From: Bacteroidota bacterium
GTDB lineage: Bacteria; Bacteroidota; Bacteroidia; Bacteroidales; F082
DNA length: 15,606 nucleotides
Reading direction: 5' to 3'
Assembly (NCBI GenBank): GCA_023396415.1
Contig: JAEWWJ010000031.1
Coordinates: 1-15,606 of the forward strand
The position numbers were made by a program, and so were the translations under genes. Below the pieces are notes generated by a model. The model had not been told where the DNA came from. It made no database searches and saw only the letters and a list, made by a program, of their open reading frames with translations. Shown in pieces: positions 15,459 to 15,606 of the stretch. Position 1 is the stretch's first letter. The number at the start of each line of letters is the position of its first letter.

Positions 15459-15479
15459 TTGCTTATTTCGAACTCAGGT
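15459..15479 (-). repeat. Right terminal inverted repeat of the IS982 element
   Basis: Read on the minus strand it begins ACCTGAGTTCGAAATAAGCA and matches the left end at 19 of 21 positions. The outermost base is 15479; the TA at 15480-15481 mirrors the TA at 14440-14441. Confidence 0.88.
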
Positions 15480-15557
15480 TAATACCTATCCTGTATTACT
15501 ACGTCTATAATTTTTCATCTAAGAGCATTGCTTGATATAAACGACAGAAAAGCGGAA

Positions 15558-15575
15558 CACAATAAAGCTATTGTG
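15558..15575. repeat. Short perfect hairpin in right-edge sequence
   Basis: CACAATA, loop AAGC, TATTGTG form a seven-pair perfect stem in otherwise gene-free sequence right of the insertion element. No T-run follows, and no neighbouring gene is visible to which it could belong. Confidence 0.35.
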
Positions 15576-15606
15576 ATGGTAACAAATCTTTGGTTGCTTG
15601 TTTAAT

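Larger units (their letters stand above)
14442..15479 (+). mobile_element. IS982-family insertion sequence, complete (1038 bp)
   Basis: The element is bounded by terminal inverted repeats beginning ACCTGAGTTCGA at 14442 and, on the other strand, at 15479. Nineteen of the first 21 positions match. Ends starting ACC and a length near 1 kb are typical of IS982. It carries one intact transposase gene reading rightward, ending 25 bases before the right end. The flanks show no 6-9 bp target duplication, only a TA on each side. The insertion may therefore be old, or it may have been rearranged after transposition. One further matching base on each side (A/T) could extend the element to 14441-15480. 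Confidence 0.9.

Overview
The window looks like chromosomal DNA of a member of the Bacteroidota. Four things support this. There is a full-length SprA, the outer-membrane translocon of the type IX secretion system (T9SS), a system known only from this phylum and close relatives. There is a secreted protein with a typical T9SS type A C-terminal sorting domain. There are two PepSY-like (DUF2874-type) periplasmic proteins, a family common in Bacteroidota. Start codons lack Shine-Dalgarno sequences, and two promoter regions contain a TAnnTTTG -7 element. I cannot fix the genus.

Layout. (1) Left edge to 1200, minus strand: a T9SS-sorted secreted protein, followed after 4 nt by the start of a second secreted protein that runs off the window. 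The last ~120 bases at the edge differ in character and may belong to an inserted element. (2) 1201-2155: a long region without a convincing gene, holding several short tandem and dispersed repeats. (3) 2156-10115, plus strand: ruvA and the very large sprA, the adjacency common in this phylum. The usual next gene, gcvH, is not here. (4) 10237-13357, plus strand: an OmpR-type response regulator, its histidine kinase (4-nt overlap), and two PepSY-like proteins, one periplasmic and one a lipoprotein. Together these look like a signalling module with envelope-located accessory proteins. (5) 13487-14140, minus strand: elbB, a DJ-1/PfpI-family glyoxalase-like protein, convergent with the lipoprotein gene across an imperfect hairpin. 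(6) 14442-15479: an apparently intact IS982-family insertion sequence with 21-bp terminal inverted repeats (19/21 matching). A large inverted repeat covers the region of its transposase start codon.

How the parts relate. SprA would export proteins such as the sorting-domain protein at the left, but the two are on opposite strands, about 1.6 kb apart, and not co-transcribed. The two-component genes and the PepSY-like genes are probably functionally linked by position. RuvA and ElbB are housekeeping genes. No CRISPR array, RNA gene, prophage or defence locus was found. Most of the window is ordinary, and the points most worth a second look are the kinase/PepSY-like cluster, the transposase-start hairpin and the repeats flanking ruvA.
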